This document shows positions 23,250 through 32,696 of a stretch of DNA of 64,000 bases, in pieces (positions within the stretch are counted from its first letter, which is position 1; each line of letters starts with the position of its first letter). Both the position numbers and the translations under genes were made by a program. Where the stretch lies: positions 248,001-312,000 of the forward strand of contig NW_005178566.1 of the NCBI RefSeq assembly GCF_000350225.1, in the 5' to 3' direction. This DNA comes from Chondrus crispus (Eukaryota; Rhodophyta; Florideophyceae; Gigartinales; Gigartinaceae). Below the pieces are notes generated by a model that worked only from the letters and a program-made list of their open reading frames with translations, was not told where the DNA came from and searched no databases.

Positions 23250-23366
23250 TAACCTCTCCATCGGAGACAACGCCTCATAATTTCCCAAAACTCGGTGCAT
23301 TTCCCGGAGGGAAAGAATGCACGTTGGCGCGGCGTGCCCCTTTTCGTAACAATGATAGCACACCAA
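23250..23366 (-). other. CCHC zinc knuckle at the gag/pol junction of element B
   Basis: The minus strand reads CYHCYEKGHAAPTC, the CX2CX4HX4C nucleic-acid-binding knuckle of retroelement nucleocapsids. It lies between the long gag frame and pol, as expected for the nucleocapsid end of Gag. Confidence 0.8.
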
Positions 23367-23384
23367 TCCGTGCGTCTTGACGGG

Positions 23385-25391
23385 CTATTGCGGCCTAGGC
23401 CCTCCACGGGCCGGCGGCCTTCCTTGACGTTGCGGCCTTCCCATCCAGCATGGCCTTCGAAACGTCGTACCCTTGTCCTCCATCGGGATGCGCGGCGCCG
23501 GCGTGTGGCCGCGCCCCCTAAACATCATCACGGGATCCGTGGGCTCTGAAAACGACTCCGTCGTGTACGTGGGCGTCGGTCGAGTTGACGACCCGCTTGC
23601 CCCGTAGTCCTCGTGTCCGTAGCCCTCCGATGGCTCAATAAAATTGCCTTCGGCTACCAATGCTCCTTCGTACTGACTTTCGCTGTCTCCGTGCGCACCG
23701 CGTTCGTCTGACGCGGAAATTGTCTCGACTAAATGGACGGCGCCCTGACTTTTACGACCGGGAAAAGGAGCCCTCGGCTTCTTTCCCGCCCTGAACGCCG
23801 ACGGCGTCTGGATCGTGCCCTTTTTGGTCTTCTTGTCCTTAGCGCGGCTCGCCGAGCCATGCGCCTTCGCGTAATTGGCTAATCTCAAAAACGAAACGTC
23901 CCGATTGTCTTGTCGGTATTGAGATACCATCGGCTTGATACTCGAATCGAGTCTGTCAATAAACATCGTCATTTGTTCTTCCATCGAATATGCGTTTCCA
24001 CATCGATTGCTCGCGTCCGTCAGACGGATATAAAATTCCATCTCGTCTTCAGACGGTCTTTGCTGAACTTCTCGCAATGCGAGCACGGCTTGACGGATCG
24101 CCTCGTCCGTTGCGAAACTCTTCAGCAACCACTGTACGGCCTCCGGCCAAACGGATACCTTCCCGTGGTGGGACCCGGCCGTCTGAGACACCGAAGTGTA
24201 CTGTCTCAGGGCGATGCCGCTTAGAAATTGGGGCAACAAGCGGATCGCTTGCCCCTCGTTCATTTCTTGAATATCAAACTCTTGAACTAATTTCGCCAAA
24301 AAATCCAACACAAGGACCCCGTCCTCACCTGTGAATGCGTTGTCCTTCTTCACCTTAGGCGGAATATCTCTCCTGATTTTTCGCACGCTGGTCCGCCGGG
24401 AACTTGACAAATATGTCTGCGGGTTCCGCAAGCGGTACGTTCGGTACGAAAGTAATTTCTTGAAGAAGTAGTTGGTCGGATTCAGCTCCTCCAACTCCTC
24501 CCATCGCGGCCCGCGCCGCGTTGAGACATCTACGGGCTCCGCGTCCTTGTCTCTCCGCGAGGCGGACGAAGTGACTCCGCCTCGTCTAGAGGAAATTTTC
24601 TTGCTTGACGACATTTCGTTTCCTCCTTTTGAACGGCGTTCGGAATCGCCCGAATGGTTCGACGAACCGTCGTTACCATCTTCGGAGGGACCAAGCGACT
24701 CCGACTGTGCGTCGCGGTTCTCCGGATCGTCACTACAGTGACCCTTGCTTGTACGTCGCTTGTCCTTCTTCGAGGGCTTCGACTTGGAGCTCCGCTGCCG
24801 AGCGGGCTTGTCCTTCTTCGACCGGCGGTCGCCCTCTCTACCCGAAGGGAGCGGCTCGTCGTCCGATCCTTGCCGAGCTTGATCCGCGGCCTGCTCAAGG
24901 TCCTTGACACGTTGCGCGGCGCGATCGAATCGGTCATCGATGCTTGTCCTAAATTTTCCTAAAGACTCCAAGGCTTGATTCGCGTCGCGCCTCCCGTCGT
25001 TGACTGAAATTTTCAACGAAGCTAGCACCTCCGGCTCCAGACCGTCGGTCGCATCACCTCGCTCCTTCTCGACGGGATCCACTCGAGCCGATAGCTCTCC
25101 TAAAACGGTGTGGAACTGGGATGCTTGCAACTCCAGTTGCTTCCGGACGAGTGCTAATTCAGCCTCGAGATTTTTCGTCATCTCTTGGCGATTTTCCTCG
25201 CCCATCTTCTCGAACCTGTAGGATAGGTTATCCTTGTCAGCTTCAATCCCCGTCGGGGGTTCTTGACCTTCGGGATCCGTGGCCGTAATAGCCTGGCTTC
25301 CGGTGCCAGGACCTCGCGGGATCCTCGAAGCCCTTGCCGATCCGCTCCTACTCGCCCCGGGACCGACGTCCCCGGGTGCGCTGGTCGACAT
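23385..25391 (-). CDS. Gag of gypsy element B
   Basis: The open frame extends up to 25667, but its first 92 codons lie in the 5' LTR and leader. The methionine at 25391 (MSTSAPGDVG) is the first outside the leader and is chosen as start, giving about 668 codons. The N-terminal third is disordered, with a coiled-coil-like stretch (EMTKNLEAELALVRKQLELQ) and a long Ser/Lys/Arg/Asp-rich segment. The second half carries a Retrotrans_gag-type capsid region (GVLVLDFLAKLVQEFD, QAVLALREVQQRPSEDEMEF). This is the structural protein that would form the particle; pol lies just downstream. The frame looks whole. Confidence 0.88.
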   Translation of the reverse strand: MSTSAPGDVGPGASRSGSARASRIPRGPGTGSQAITATDPEGQEPPTGIEADKDNLSYRFEKMGEENRQEMTKNLEAELALVRKQLELQASQFHTVLGELSARVDPVEKERGDATDGLEPEVLASLKISVNDGRRDANQALESLGKFRTSIDDRFDRAAQRVKDLEQAADQARQGSDDEPLPSGREGDRRSKKDKPARQRSSKSKPSKKDKRRTSKGHCSDDPENRDAQSESLGPSEDGNDGSSNHSGDSERRSKGGNEMSSSKKISSRRGGVTSSASRRDKDAEPVDVSTRRGPRWEELEELNPTNYFFKKLLSYRTYRLRNPQTYLSSSRRTSVRKIRRDIPPKVKKDNAFTGEDGVLVLDFLAKLVQEFDIQEMNEGQAIRLLPQFLSGIALRQYTSVSQTAGSHHGKVSVWPEAVQWLLKSFATDEAIRQAVLALREVQQRPSEDEMEFYIRLTDASNRCGNAYSMEEQMTMFIDRLDSSIKPMVSQYRQDNRDVSFLRLANYAKAHGSASRAKDKKTKKGTIQTPSAFRAGKKPRAPFPGRKSQGAVHLVETISASDERGAHGDSESQYEGALVAEGNFIEPSEGYGHEDYGASGSSTRPTPTYTTESFSEPTDPVMMFRGRGHTPAPRIPMEDKGTTFRRPCWMGRPQRQGRPPARGGPRPQ

Positions 25392-25533
25392 CGCTCGTAC
25401 GAGCGAACCTACACAAAAAAGTTTCAAACAAAAATAAAAAAGAGACTCCGTTACCCAGACCACTTTCGTAGTACAACTACAGATCAAACCTGTCGTCGAC
25501 ACAATTCCAGGTCGGGTTTGCTGTAGACGTAAT

Positions 25534-25550
25534 GCTAAGTCGGGAGACCA
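25534..25550 (-). promoter_or_regulatory. Candidate primer binding site of element B
   Basis: Read on the minus strand, TGGTCTCCCGACTTAGC starts 4 nt inside the right LTR. A TGG start is expected where a tRNA 3' CCA end anneals. The tRNA was not identified. The position fixes 25555-26063 as the 5' LTR. Confidence 0.5.
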
Positions 25551-25554
25551 CTTT

Positions 25555-26063
25555 TGTAGTGCAATGTGCCTGGCAGGCCGCGAACAGAGTCCGACGGTCA
25601 AACAAAAAGACGAAAAACAACAACAGCAACAACCACTGCCGATGGCACCCGCGATAGGTGGTACCAACTCTGTCTTATACAGTAAGATCTTCGACGGAGG
25701 CGTCGTTGCAACAGCCTTCCGACAGAACTTGAAACAGTAGCAGCGCTACACAACGTGTTGCCCGATGGCTAAAACACCTACACCGGATCGGTAGCAACCA
25801 ACTCCAGTGGAACCAACGCAATTAGGGGAAAAATAGAGATAGAGGTAGAAATGAATAGGGAAATAAAGGAAAAAGAAAATGGGAACAAACGAACGCAAAG
25901 GATAACGTAATCTGTGGCAAAAGGGAGCGTCTTGGGAAAGACGGACTTCGACCAAGGCGATATTCAACTCTGGCAACTCGGGTTACCTTTACTGACTTGG
26001 TGGTCAGAGGGGTAAGGTATATATCGCCCCCGCTGGAGTCACTACAGTAGCTCGCGGCGCTAG
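25555..26063 (-). repeat. 5' LTR of gypsy element B (short version)
   Basis: About 509 bp. It matches both ends and most of the right half of 9721-10581 at about 96-97%, but has only one copy of the internal unit. AGGTATATATCGCCCC occurs near 26016-26032, as in the other LTR. Confidence 0.82.
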
Positions 26064-26808
26064 ATCTTGTTTCTCGATCTGGTTCTGGAAAGATTTCACT
26101 GGAAGTCAGGCCTGGGAGTAGCCGTTGAGGATGATAAGTCGTCTTGGTCCACGAAAAATGACGTAGTCCACTCGAGGTTACAGTTCGCCGGTTATCGTAA
26201 GACGGTGGTTGCTAATTTCTCCGCGACGAAACGAACGCGGCCGAAGGCTCAGGCGACGCAACAACCACGCGGCCTGAGGCAAAGGCGACGCGAGACGAAC
26301 GCAGGCCGCCTTGCTACCCATCGCAAGATGTTGGAATTTCCCGCCAGTGGAAGCCCTTGCCGTCTGCCTAGTCCGAGCCATGTCGCACAGAGAATACCGC
26401 CCGAAGGACTACAGTCCTCTTGCGCGTGGCTCGGAACGTGGCGCGTTTCAAAGGGGTCCCGGAACCGGAACAGCAAGAAACAGGGGCTCCGGCGACGTGG
26501 AGACCACGCGGCCTGAGACTCAGACGGCGTTGAACGATTAAGGCCCGGGAAACGCAGAGACCACGCGACCCGAGGCTAGGGTGACGCTGAAAGTGAAAAC
26601 CACAAGTTCGGGCCACGCGGAGAGCACACCGCCCGAAGTTGATGTTTAAGTGCCGGAGGCGGCGCGAGAAAGAAGTGATGCGAGCGTAGTCGGTTCGGTG
26701 GAAAAGTGGAGAGGCGGTTGCCGGGGGGCCAGAGCGGTCACGCGAGGAAGCGGGGCCAGTATATTTACGTGCTACGGCAGCCCCGTGGGCTGCGCTGGCG
26801 AAGGGTTA
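26064..26808 (+). other. 3' internal remnant of gypsy element A with spaced repeats
   Basis: Between element B and the 3' LTR of A lies about 745 bp. The first part is open on the plus strand (26067-26516) with no clear domain. From about 26225 to 26640 a diverged motif close to CCACGCGGCCTGAGGC recurs at least four times. It is best read as the untranslated or C-terminal end of element A. Confidence 0.5.
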
Positions 26809-27019
26809 TGTGAGATATTTTTAGGGAAAATTTGCATTTTACTGTAGAGGGAGATTTTATTCTGTACTCCGAGATTTTATTTGAATTTTAGAGAGGCGCG
26901 CGCGGACGGCCCGGCGGAATCCAGGCCGGACGCGTGGACGCTTCTGGAAGGAATTTAGTAGAAGTAAAAGAGGGAGTGTGACGGGCGCTGCGGGGAAAAG
27001 GGGGGGGGGAGGAGACTCA

Positions 27020-28204
27020 GGGCCAGTCCTAACAGGCGCTTTTCTTTTCTTTTGTTTTCCTTCAACCAGTTGCGGTCACGCTATTGGCCGGATCATTTCA
27101 TTAAATTAATCGCACTCCACAACGAATGCTACACAGAACCACTGTAATGCTTGGTAATTCTGCGAACTGGTCGAAATCCATTGGCTAAAGGAAGTACCAA
27201 TCCACACCCAGTCCATATGCACACTACTAAAATTCCATGGACTCGATGCGGTGCAGTGGCACTTGCAGTTCAATGAAAATGTGGAATTAAATCCAAATAC
27301 GAGCACATGCAGATCAAAACATTAGTTCTCTCAACATTACAAACCAGACACAGTACCTTCTCCCGCCATTTTATGTGCACAACTCGGCCCTCCTCCGCCT
27401 CGACGCCCACGTGAAATTTGCGACAGTCGTTTGCTAGCATTTTACACTCTGTTTAGGAAACAGAGCACCACCGGACGGCAGAAGGGTACCCAGAGTTCAG
27501 CACCCAGAGTTCAGCTTTTTGAAATCAAATGCCTCCTTGGCATCGATCATGAAATGGAGAGAAGCCGGGGAGGCTGCTCTCTAGTTCATGATCGATGATG
27601 AAGTGGCTCCGCCGAAATCCCTTTCCTGTGAACCACCCCGCCCTCGCTCCCTCCCCCCCGCCACCAACCCCCCTTCCCCCCCAAATATGACCACGTCCCC
27701 TCCTCCCCGCCACCCCTACCTCGCGCCCGACCACCACGCCCCATCACCATCTTCCTCACCTCCTCAGTACCGTGACCAACACACATCCTCCGACATGCTA
27801 TTGTCCCCGCCACCGCGTCATCCTCCTAACATCGACACCGACACAGTCTCTCCCCGCACCCTCCATCCCTTCCATATCCTTCGTTTCATATCTCAATCCA
27901 GCCCAGTTTTGGTCATGCACATCGAGGGACCTCATTATAGCAACACGTCGTCCAGCTTTGCTTTTGTCGAGCTACAGGGAGTCAGACTGGGCCATGTGCA
28001 TGCGCGAGGAGGCGTTGCTGTACCTTCTATGCTGCATGGATCTGCAGACCGTCCAGACTCTGTTCCATTTCCGAGGAGTGGAACTATGGGATGGCATTAC
28101 AGTAAAAACTACAGCAATGTGCTTCCGATTTTAGTGAAGAACTCAATAAAAACGGGGCGAGGGAAAGGAAAAACGAGAGGAAAGTCCTTTGTTAGGACTG
28201 GCCC
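27020..28204. mobile_element. Non-autonomous PIF/Harbinger-type element (MITE) in an LTR
   Basis: It starts GGGCCAGTCCTAACA and ends with the exact reverse complement. TCA is duplicated at both sides (27017-27019 and 28205-28207), and the uninterrupted LTR copy at 7220-7492 shows the empty site. A 3-bp TNA duplication with GGGCC-type ends points to PIF/Harbinger. Inside there is no transposase. A Pro-rich frame on the plus strand (27588-28310) runs out through the end into the LTR and is probably meaningless. Contains a strong hairpin at 27541-27597. Confidence 0.82.
27541..27597. repeat. Hairpin inside the MITE
   Basis: Arms CATCGATCATGAA (27541-27553) and TTCATGATCGATG (27585-27597) are perfect 13-bp complements. 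The loop between them has further partial pairing (GGAGAG/CTCTCT). Confidence 0.85.
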
Positions 28205-28270
28205 TCAGGCCGACCCTCACCACGAAACGGCACGCTCCCCAAAACCGCCTCCCCCATTCCACCGACAACA

Positions 28271-28796
28271 CAAATTAAGCCTTTCTGGAGGGTATCTCTC
28301 GCGTCCTTAAGACTATCGGCCCTGCGTCGTCGTCTGTGGGTGTCTGTGCGTGGTGTACTGCGTGTGCACGTGTACACATGTATGGTTATTATCACACTGT
28401 TGACGTTGCCATCCATTTGCTACTGTATTTTGCCCAAAGCATTCCACAATTGTATACTGTAGAAAGGGTTTTTGCATACAGTACCCAAGGGTACATTATG
28501 GCTTCAATCCTTCGCTGTCTGTGCATCTTGCTCTGGGCAGCAATCCAAACCCGTCGTGAATACAGATCAGAGCCGGGGATTACGCAAAGCACAGTATTCT
28601 TGGTGCGCCCTAGCAACTTCATCGTCCTCATCGTTCGCGGCATTAGGTGTATGTACAATATATGTCATGTGCTGCATAGGCACATGTCAATGTCGCCCAA
28701 TCTGTCTCCTTAGAAAGGAGTTTTGTGCCTATAGTACTGCACCAACGTCGTCCGTAAAATGACGCGCTGGACATAGGATAAAGTAAACCCGAGTTT
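28271..28796. other. Unassigned stretch
   Basis: Short frames occur on both strands (for example 28336-28713 plus, 125 codons) without domain or promoter. Palindromic words GTACCCAAGGGTAC (near 28480) and relatives of it recur here and at 28968 and 29078. Nothing else was recognised. Confidence 0.4.
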
Positions 28797-29203
28797 GAAA
28801 AATTCCACGAGTTGTGCGGACTGACCTCCAGCAAGGTACCTGCCGGCGACAAAAGCATGTCTGGGACATCGTTGTGCCGCCCGACGGATCACGTGCGCCC
28901 GCGCGTTCTCGTGACTTTACTGACAACGTTTATATATGCATAAAAATTGCTGCTACTGTACCCTTGGCACCATGAGCGTGTATACATCGAGGATCGACTG
29001 TGCCAGTATCATTGTTGTTGTTCTCCCTCACCTGTTTTGGATACAGGTGTACCATGTTAGATCCATCGCCGTTCACAGTACCCTTGGGTACAGTAACTGT
29101 CCGTAAAGCCACGAAAACGCGTGTTTTGGCGGCGGGTTGCTCGGATTTTCTGTTCTTCAAACAACGTGTTTGGCAAAACTCACAGCCTACCGAAAACTCG
29201 GGG

Positions 29204-29210
29204 TATATAA
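29204..29210 (+). promoter_or_regulatory. TATA box before a small frame
   Basis: TATATAA at 29204 lies about 43 bp upstream of the small frame starting at 29247. It is inside the inverted-repeat-bounded segment. Function is inferred from sequence only. Confidence 0.35.
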
Positions 29211-29246
29211 GTTTTCCACGAGTTTCACATCCGCCTGATCACAGCA

Positions 29247-29444
29247 GTGCCGGATCGATCCGTTTTGAAGGAAAACGGAGTAGGTTTTCTGCTCTCTCAT
29301 CAGCACAAACGATTCTCATACTGCATGGGTCGTACCGATTTGCGTCATGGACGCCCGTATCTTTTCATCTGCCCAGAGCCCATCAACAGATCAAAGCACC
29401 ACAAGATCTGCCACATATGCCGCCGAAGCAACCGCGAAAGATAG
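29247..29444 (+). CDS. Small basic hypothetical protein
   Basis: A 65-codon plus-strand frame begins MPDRSVLKENGVGF and ends KHHKICHICRRSNRER. It has four cysteines and several histidines near the C-terminus (C-x2-C), reminiscent of a partial zinc-binding motif, and is strongly basic. The TATA box upstream is its main support. A longer overlapping frame (29000-29449) exists, so the choice is uncertain. No family is recognised. Confidence 0.25.
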   Translation: MPDRSVLKENGVGFLLSHQHKRFSYCMGRTDLRHGRPYLFICPEPINRSKHHKICHICRRSNRER

Positions 29445-29655
29445 ACTAGTATAAGCTTCCAAAAAGTGTTCCTCTCCAAACGGCCCCCCTCAGCCTGTCA
29501 AGAAGACGAAACACATCGCCCTTTCGACTGAGAACCATTCTATCCTTGTGGCGAGCTACAATATTCCCTTCAGCGAGTATTCGCGCAGGTGCATGTAATC
29601 CAGCGGGCAGGTACCTTGCTGGGGATCAGAGGCTAAACTCGTGGTGGAATTTTGC

Positions 29656-31050
29656 ATTATTTTTCGGGACAAAGTTAGTACATATGATAAACAGGTTGGC
29701 GACATGGTGGCTCCGTGGATAGAGCTATCCACGCGAGACAGAACAACAATAAATCATACAGGTTACTGTATGTACAACACTGTTGGTTCTTCATGTTCTC
29801 ATCTGCGACGTTGCTGATCCACAAAATTTCAGTTGAAGAAAGGTACAAACGAAACAATCAGTCCATATATTCAATGCTCGCCCCACGGTAGGGCAGCAGG
29901 ACCAGTGCGATTGATAGCTCGGGCTACAGAGCCCACGTTCTCAATGTTTTGGAAATAGACGAATGTGTAAGTATGGCTGATTGTTTAATGATTCAATGTC
30001 GGACAGAAGCAAAACGCCTGTCCTCATTTTGACTCTTGCCATGACCATGTAAATCTTCCTCTCCTCCAGGTACTAATCGGTGTGCGGCAGAAATATTCCA
30101 TACCGTATGCAATCTCACATGACAAGTATTCTTGTCAAAACCCCGACATGGACAAGCACGTTCGATCGGTGTGCCTTAGAATTGGTACACGATTACGATC
30201 GTGACGTTTGCGGTTCGGGTTATTTTTCTTACACTGGTTTTGCTGTGCTGGTATGCCTGGCTCTTCTTTTTCAATCTTTCCAAACACGGATTTGTTTCTG
30301 ATTTCAGTTTACTGCATCGGCACTGTTGGGCCCCCTCCCTTATACTGTAGGAGAGCAATGCGTCTCTGCTGCAACCTAGAAAATGACAGGGGTTCAGGGT
30401 GTATATCTGTTCCGCTTTCCAAAATATACACTTCTGAGATATGTTACGGGGACCAGTAGTTAGATTGGCCGCCATGACCAATCATGCCTTCAGTACTGTT
30501 CTAGGTGTATGTCTCTCCCATTTCACAATGAGGTCTTAACATAAATGAAGCAATAGTGGGAGACTTGGTGTGACAGACCTACACAACTTTTCCAAAACTC
30601 ACAAACGATGACTATCTATGCCATAGATAGCTCGTTGTTTGATGAGTACCGGAGTAAGCCTTCAGCTTCTTGTCCTGAGTATTTGGTGCTTCAGTAAATT
30701 TTTAATCGTTTTATTGACATACGGATGTCGACATTCCTGTTCAACAGAAGACAAAAACACTAAAGACAAACGTAGTTTTTCACAAGAGGCCGCTGACATA
30801 CAGTAAACTTTCTTTCTGCAGGGGTGATAAGTGTCGAACTACACACTGTACATACGAACTGTTGTTGTGCAAGTCTTTTCTCGGTTTACAGGTTTGGGTA
30901 GTACTGCACTTCACAATCGATGTGGTGTTGCGGACTAGAACTATAGCACACGTCATACAGCAAACGTTTAGGCTCATGATAACTTACTCGTTCGATCTAC
31001 CCACCGATATGAACGTTCCTAGTAATCGGCGAGCAAGCTCTCATCTGTAA
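29656..31050. other. Intergenic stretch without supported gene
   Basis: AT-richer than its surroundings, with only short frames. An 18-bp near-perfect hairpin (GTGGATAG/CTATCCAC) lies at 29718-29735. No tRNA cloverleaf could be made from the sequence around 29700-29940. Confidence 0.45.
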
Positions 31051-31114
31051 GATCGATTCCTTCTTGGCGTTTCTCAAACTGTACTCTGTGGAGCGATGAG
31101 CTTGGAACTTGGCT

Positions 31115-31121
31115 TATAAAA
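31115..31121 (+). promoter_or_regulatory. TATA box of the cysteine-rich protein gene
   Basis: TATAAAA at 31115 is followed by a pyrimidine-rich leader (CTCCTCTTCCTATCTCTCATC, partly) and by the start codon at 31245. A start site near 31145 would leave a leader of about 100 bp. Confidence 0.6.
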
Positions 31122-31244
31122 AGGGAGGCGGACGACCCACGCTCCTCTTCCTATCTCTCATCGGTTGCAACAGTGGATCGGTCGTTCTCTCTCTACTCAG
31201 GTAACAGATAAATCGGTTGTCTGTATCAAGATATCTTGTCAAGA

Positions 31245-31844
31245 ATGAAGGTTTTCGTCTTACTTGTGGCATGTGTTGTTCTTTTTCTCTCGCCGAATAA
31301 CGTGCAGGGTACTACGGCAAGCACAGCGTTGAGGCAAACCTCGCAATGTCCGTGTCTATGCTTCGTCAGGGGAAGGGCGCGCCGGCGTGCAAGTCGGCAG
31401 TGTCGACGACGAGTATATGACGGTTGTGTCGTCCTGCCATGCGGACGAAACGGACTAAGCGGGTGGGAATGCTGTGATGTCCCGGAAGTATCTGTATCTC
31501 CGTCACCGATAATTTCAGAAACCCCGGTACCGATAACGGAGTCACCGGTAATTTCAGAAACCCCAGGACCGATGACGGAGTCACCCGTAATTTCAACCAT
31601 GGAACCAATGACACACACCCCGGAAGCCATGACTCCGGACGTTTCGGAATCCCCAACACCTTCCCCGACAATCTCGGCAACCTCCTCAGTGACCTCCAGC
31701 TCACCTTGTCCGTGCAAGTGCGTGGGAGGTCGTCCGAACAAAAGGAGGCTTCGCAGACGATGCAGGCGAATTGGCTCTCCTTGCGGCATCGTTAAGTGCA
31801 AACATGGGAAAATTCAGTGCTGTCTCCCGACGGCGGAACTGTAG
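31245..31844 (+). CDS. Secreted protein with two eight-cysteine modules joined by a Ser/Thr/Pro linker
   Basis: 199 residues from the ATG at 31245; an upstream in-frame TTG is not used. Residues 1-22 are a signal peptide (MKVFVLLVACVVLFLS, cleavage near VQG). Module 1 has cysteines at 35, 37, 39, 53, 61, 66, 76 and 77. Module 2 has them at 155, 157, 159, 173, 180, 185, 192 and 193. Both read C-x-C-x-C-x13-C-x6/7-C-x4-C-x6/9-C-C and share a very basic stretch (R-rich, ending CRR). The linker (78-153) is rich in S, T, P and E with a repeated SETPxPxTESPVI unit, a likely O-glycosylation and spacer region. All this points to an extracellular, disulfide-rich protein; the function is unknown. Basic modules suggest binding to sulfated polysaccharide or membranes, as inference only. 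It is the best host gene in the window: TATA box upstream, no intron needed. Confidence 0.8.
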   Translation: MKVFVLLVACVVLFLSPNNVQGTTASTALRQTSQCPCLCFVRGRARRRASRQCRRRVYDGCVVLPCGRNGLSGWECCDVPEVSVSPSPIISETPVPITESPVISETPGPMTESPVISTMEPMTHTPEAMTPDVSESPTPSPTISATSSVTSSSPCPCKCVGGRPNKRRLRRRCRRIGSPCGIVKCKHGKIQCCLPTAEL

Positions 31845-32530
31845 GAACTTGGCATCCTCATATGACGAGTACTCTGCTGCAGTCAAAAGCCACCGCTTTG
31901 CATGTTGTGTTAGTTGGTTTCAGCCGTAGAGAACAGGCACTCTTCTTGGTTGCCACACACCCTTTTCATCCACCTACACTTTAGAACACCATCATCTGAT
32001 AAATCTTACGGTTATGAGCTACGAATGTTGGAGAGCAGGTTGTAATCAGGCGACTAGTTTTGTGCTTTTTTTGTTTACTTGCAAGTCGACCAGCCGAATT
32101 GAATTTATACTGCTGTATATTAGACGCCTTACTTCTTGAAATTGTGTAGCTGCGTAGGGAAACCTCCAAGCTTGGTTAGTCATGGCAGTGGTCATAGCAA
32201 TGGTGACAACGCATTGATCTACAGTAGTTTCGCGATAAAAGAAACCCCTGCTTAGAGGAACCTCCCGATTAAAGGAACCGGTAACGGTCTCCAGATGTGG
32301 GACATCACTTATAATAAACGAAAACAGGGTGGGTTCCGTTCGCGGTAAGCGGAACCCCTCACCCCAAACGGTACAAGCCAGATCTACAAATTCCGTTTTA
32401 TTGATTCGGCAGTAGCTGAAGCCTTACTCCCGTGCACCCGGCGTGACGAATTTCGCTCAGGCCGAGACAGGGTGAAATTTGTGTGATTTTTGTGAATCAC
32501 CCAATCCCTGCGTGAGACTTCGCGCACAGT
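31845..32530. other. Intergenic stretch, 3' of the cysteine-rich gene
   Basis: Only short frames. The direct repeat GGAACC(C/T)..GGAACC around 32245-32355 reads like a diverged tandem (AAAGAAACCCC, AAAGGAACCGG, GCGGAACCCC). No gene is supported. Confidence 0.4.
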
Positions 32531-32696
32531 GTCACGATCCTCACGCCGCCCCTCACGACCTTCACTCAGCCCCTCACGATCCTCACGCCATCCCCTCACA
32601 TCCTTCACGCATCCCCTCACATCCCTCACGCATCCCCTCACATCCCTCACGCATCCCCTCACATCCCTCACGCATCCCCTCACATCCCTCACGCAT
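32531..32696. repeat. 21-bp minisatellite
   Basis: Five units of CCCCTCACATCCCTCACGCAT (first with one change) occupy 32592-32696. More diverged units extend left to about 32531. Encoded frames are simple repeats of SHPSRIP and are not taken as genes. Confidence 0.9.

Larger units (their letters stand above)
9721..26063 (-). mobile_element. Giant chromovirus-like Ty3/gypsy element B (about 16.3 kb)
   Basis: Two related LTRs (9721-10581 and 25555-26063) bracket a minus-strand gag (25391-23385), a CCHC knuckle (23250-23366) and a 1527-codon pol with a C-terminal chromodomain (23214-18631). A candidate primer site sits 4 bp inside the right LTR, so the right LTR is the 5' one and the element lies on the minus strand. 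About 8 kb (10582-18430) separates pol from the 3' LTR and holds opposite-strand frames, tandem repeats and pyrimidine-rich sequence. Aligned LTR parts differ by only about 3-4%, so it is fairly young; gag and pol look whole. No clear target duplication was found. The two LTRs could alternatively belong to two separate insertions. Confidence 0.72.
7220..28270 (+). mobile_element. Ty3/gypsy element A, broken host of two nested insertions
   Basis: 5' LTR 7220-7492 and 3' LTR 26809-28270 (the latter split by a MITE) share TGTG(G/A)GATATTTTTAGGG starts and ...ACAACA ends. Internal parts are gag, CCHC knuckles, retropepsin and the very start of reverse transcriptase (7492-9720), then element B, then about 745 bp of 3' internal sequence (26064-26808). 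Most of pol is not present. No matching 5-bp duplications were seen at the outer ends. The LTRs differ by roughly a tenth, so A is older than the insertions it carries. Broken, several breaks. Confidence 0.85.
26809..28270 (+). repeat. 3' LTR of gypsy element A, split by a MITE
   Basis: 26809-27019 matches the left three quarters of 7220-7492, and 28205-28270 matches the rest, ending GACAACA. The 1185 bp in between is the transposon at 27020-28204. Confidence 0.85.
28797..29655. mobile_element. Inverted-repeat-bounded segment, possible DNA transposon or MITE
   Basis: The left arm 28797-28845 and right arm 29606-29655 are diverged reverse complements (shared ATTCCA..CGAGTT and CCAGCAAGGTACCTGCC), about 80% over about 48 bp. 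Weaker similarity continues outward. Target duplications were not found. Inside are a TATA box (29204) and a 66-codon frame. No transposase is recognisable. Confidence 0.45.

Noticed and set aside
27588-28310. 240-codon Pro-rich frame in the MITE
   Set aside because: It runs across the MITE end into LTR sequence, so it is not a natural coding unit.
29700-29940. tRNA-like stretch (TGGATAGAGCTATCCACGCG, GATAGCTCGGGC)
   Set aside because: Only a simple hairpin; no cloverleaf with T and D arms and a sound acceptor stem.
32592-32696. Interstitial telomere repeat
   Set aside because: The 21-bp unit does not contain a known telomere motif in regular phase.
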